The position numbers and the translations under genes were made by a program. From positions 36,040 to 100,039 of the forward strand of contig JALQPE010000004.1 of the NCBI GenBank assembly GCA_030407315.1: a stretch of DNA of 64,000 nucleotides. Reading direction: 5' to 3'. The notes under the pieces are model-generated. The model saw only the letters and a program-made list of their open reading frames with translations. It was not told the origin of the DNA and ran no database searches. This document shows, piece after piece, positions 63,715 to 64,000 of this stretch (position 1 is the first letter of the stretch; each line of letters begins with the position of its first letter). Source of the DNA: Asparagopsis taxiformis. Taxonomy: Eukaryota > Rhodophyta > Florideophyceae > Bonnemaisoniales > Bonnemaisoniaceae.

Positions 63715-64000
63715 ATGGAATGCAAGTATGAAGGATGCTTCTACTACTGCGTAGATGCTTATGCGCTCGCGCTGCATGAGCGAACGTGTCGCTACCGTTT
63801 CAACCCCTCTCCCCAACATTTCAACAACGCTCGTGTCCCTGCCGTCACCCATGAGCCTTCTCGAAACGGCGACCATGATTCCCCGCAACCAGCTCCCCAG
63901 ACCCAAATCTGGTCGTGCTTCCTCCAGCGACTCACCCTGTGACGCTCCACTACCACCACCTCAACCCCCTCCCGCGCAGACCTCCTCGTGCAATCCCTCG
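63715..64000 (+). CDS. possible C2HC zinc-finger protein, cut by the right edge
   Basis: ATG 63715 followed at once by a zinc finger C-x4-C-x12-H-x3-C (MECKYEGC...ALHERTC, residues 3-25), close to the classical C2H2 spacing with Cys as the last ligand. A Pro/Asn/His-rich part follows. The ATG frame ends at 63942, but an overlapping frame from about 63895 stays open to the edge as a Ser/Pro-rich chain (PRPKSGRASSSDSPC...), so one frame break or a short intron is likely. Nucleic-acid binding is inferred from the finger only. Confidence 0.45.

Overview
The window is nuclear DNA of a eukaryote: protein genes carry GT-AG introns of about 59-113 bp, several genes have TATA boxes, secretory signal peptides are common, and more than half of the sequence is LTR retrotransposon. 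The single-copy part (small secreted Cys-rich proteins, an ATE1 fragment, STAND-WD40 relics, an ionotropic glutamate receptor-like gene) and the dense mixture of Ty1/copia and Ty3/gypsy chromoviruses best fit a florideophyte red alga of the Chondrus type. That assignment is a judgement from gene style, not a database match, and I hold it with moderate to low confidence.

Layout. 1-3607: minus-strand Ty1/copia element (copia-1) cut by the left edge. 4187-15158: a gene-bearing island with five secreted-protein genes: a two-module Cys-rich protein (-), a DUF2135/YfaP-like protein (-), a divergent pair of six-cysteine paralogues (10987-11424 - and 12906-13355 +), and a 24-cysteine protein (+). 16171-19344: a hairpin, a decayed PIF/Harbinger transposase (-) and a small three-exon gene (+). 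19800-20387: the N-terminal part of an arginyltransferase ATE1 gene, broken by a stop and abutting copia-2 (20620-23276, +). 23277-36079: a 12.8-kb Ty3/gypsy chromovirus (gypsy-1, +) with nearly identical 802/804-bp LTRs and a long extra reading frame in antisense orientation between pol and the 3' LTR. 36080-37512: a MULE transposase fragment. 39202-48560 (-): two tandem relics of STAND NTPase-WD40 genes, the first split by gypsy-2 (40157-45611, +, 4-bp target duplication ATAC). 49335-56892 (-): an ionotropic glutamate receptor-like gene split by gypsy-3 (50268-55927, -, 4-bp target duplication AATA). 57593-61203: copia-3 (+), heavily decayed. 61275-63130: hairpin, 43-bp and 24-bp tandem repeats and a diverged repeat array. 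63715-right edge: start of a possible C2HC zinc-finger protein.

How it fits together. There is no operon-like logic. The genes are independent, and the main story is mobile elements invading genes. Two insertions (gypsy-2, gypsy-3) can be undone on paper to give a continuous host locus. The third (gypsy-1) cannot, because its two flanks belong to different elements. All three gypsy elements have a C-terminal chromodomain. Gypsy-2 and gypsy-3 form one lineage with a WxDD reverse transcriptase box, a DxGAD protease motif, 4-bp target duplications and no evident tRNA primer site. The three copia elements share a primer site complementary to the internal (anticodon-arm) part of initiator tRNA-Met.

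Most frames in the elements and several host genes are broken by single-base indels. The two LTRs of gypsy-3 differ by five 1-nt indels but only one isolated substitution, so part of the apparent decay may be consensus error; pseudogene calls should be read with that in mind. The most novel items are the six-cysteine secreted family and the antisense coiled-coil ORF of gypsy-1.
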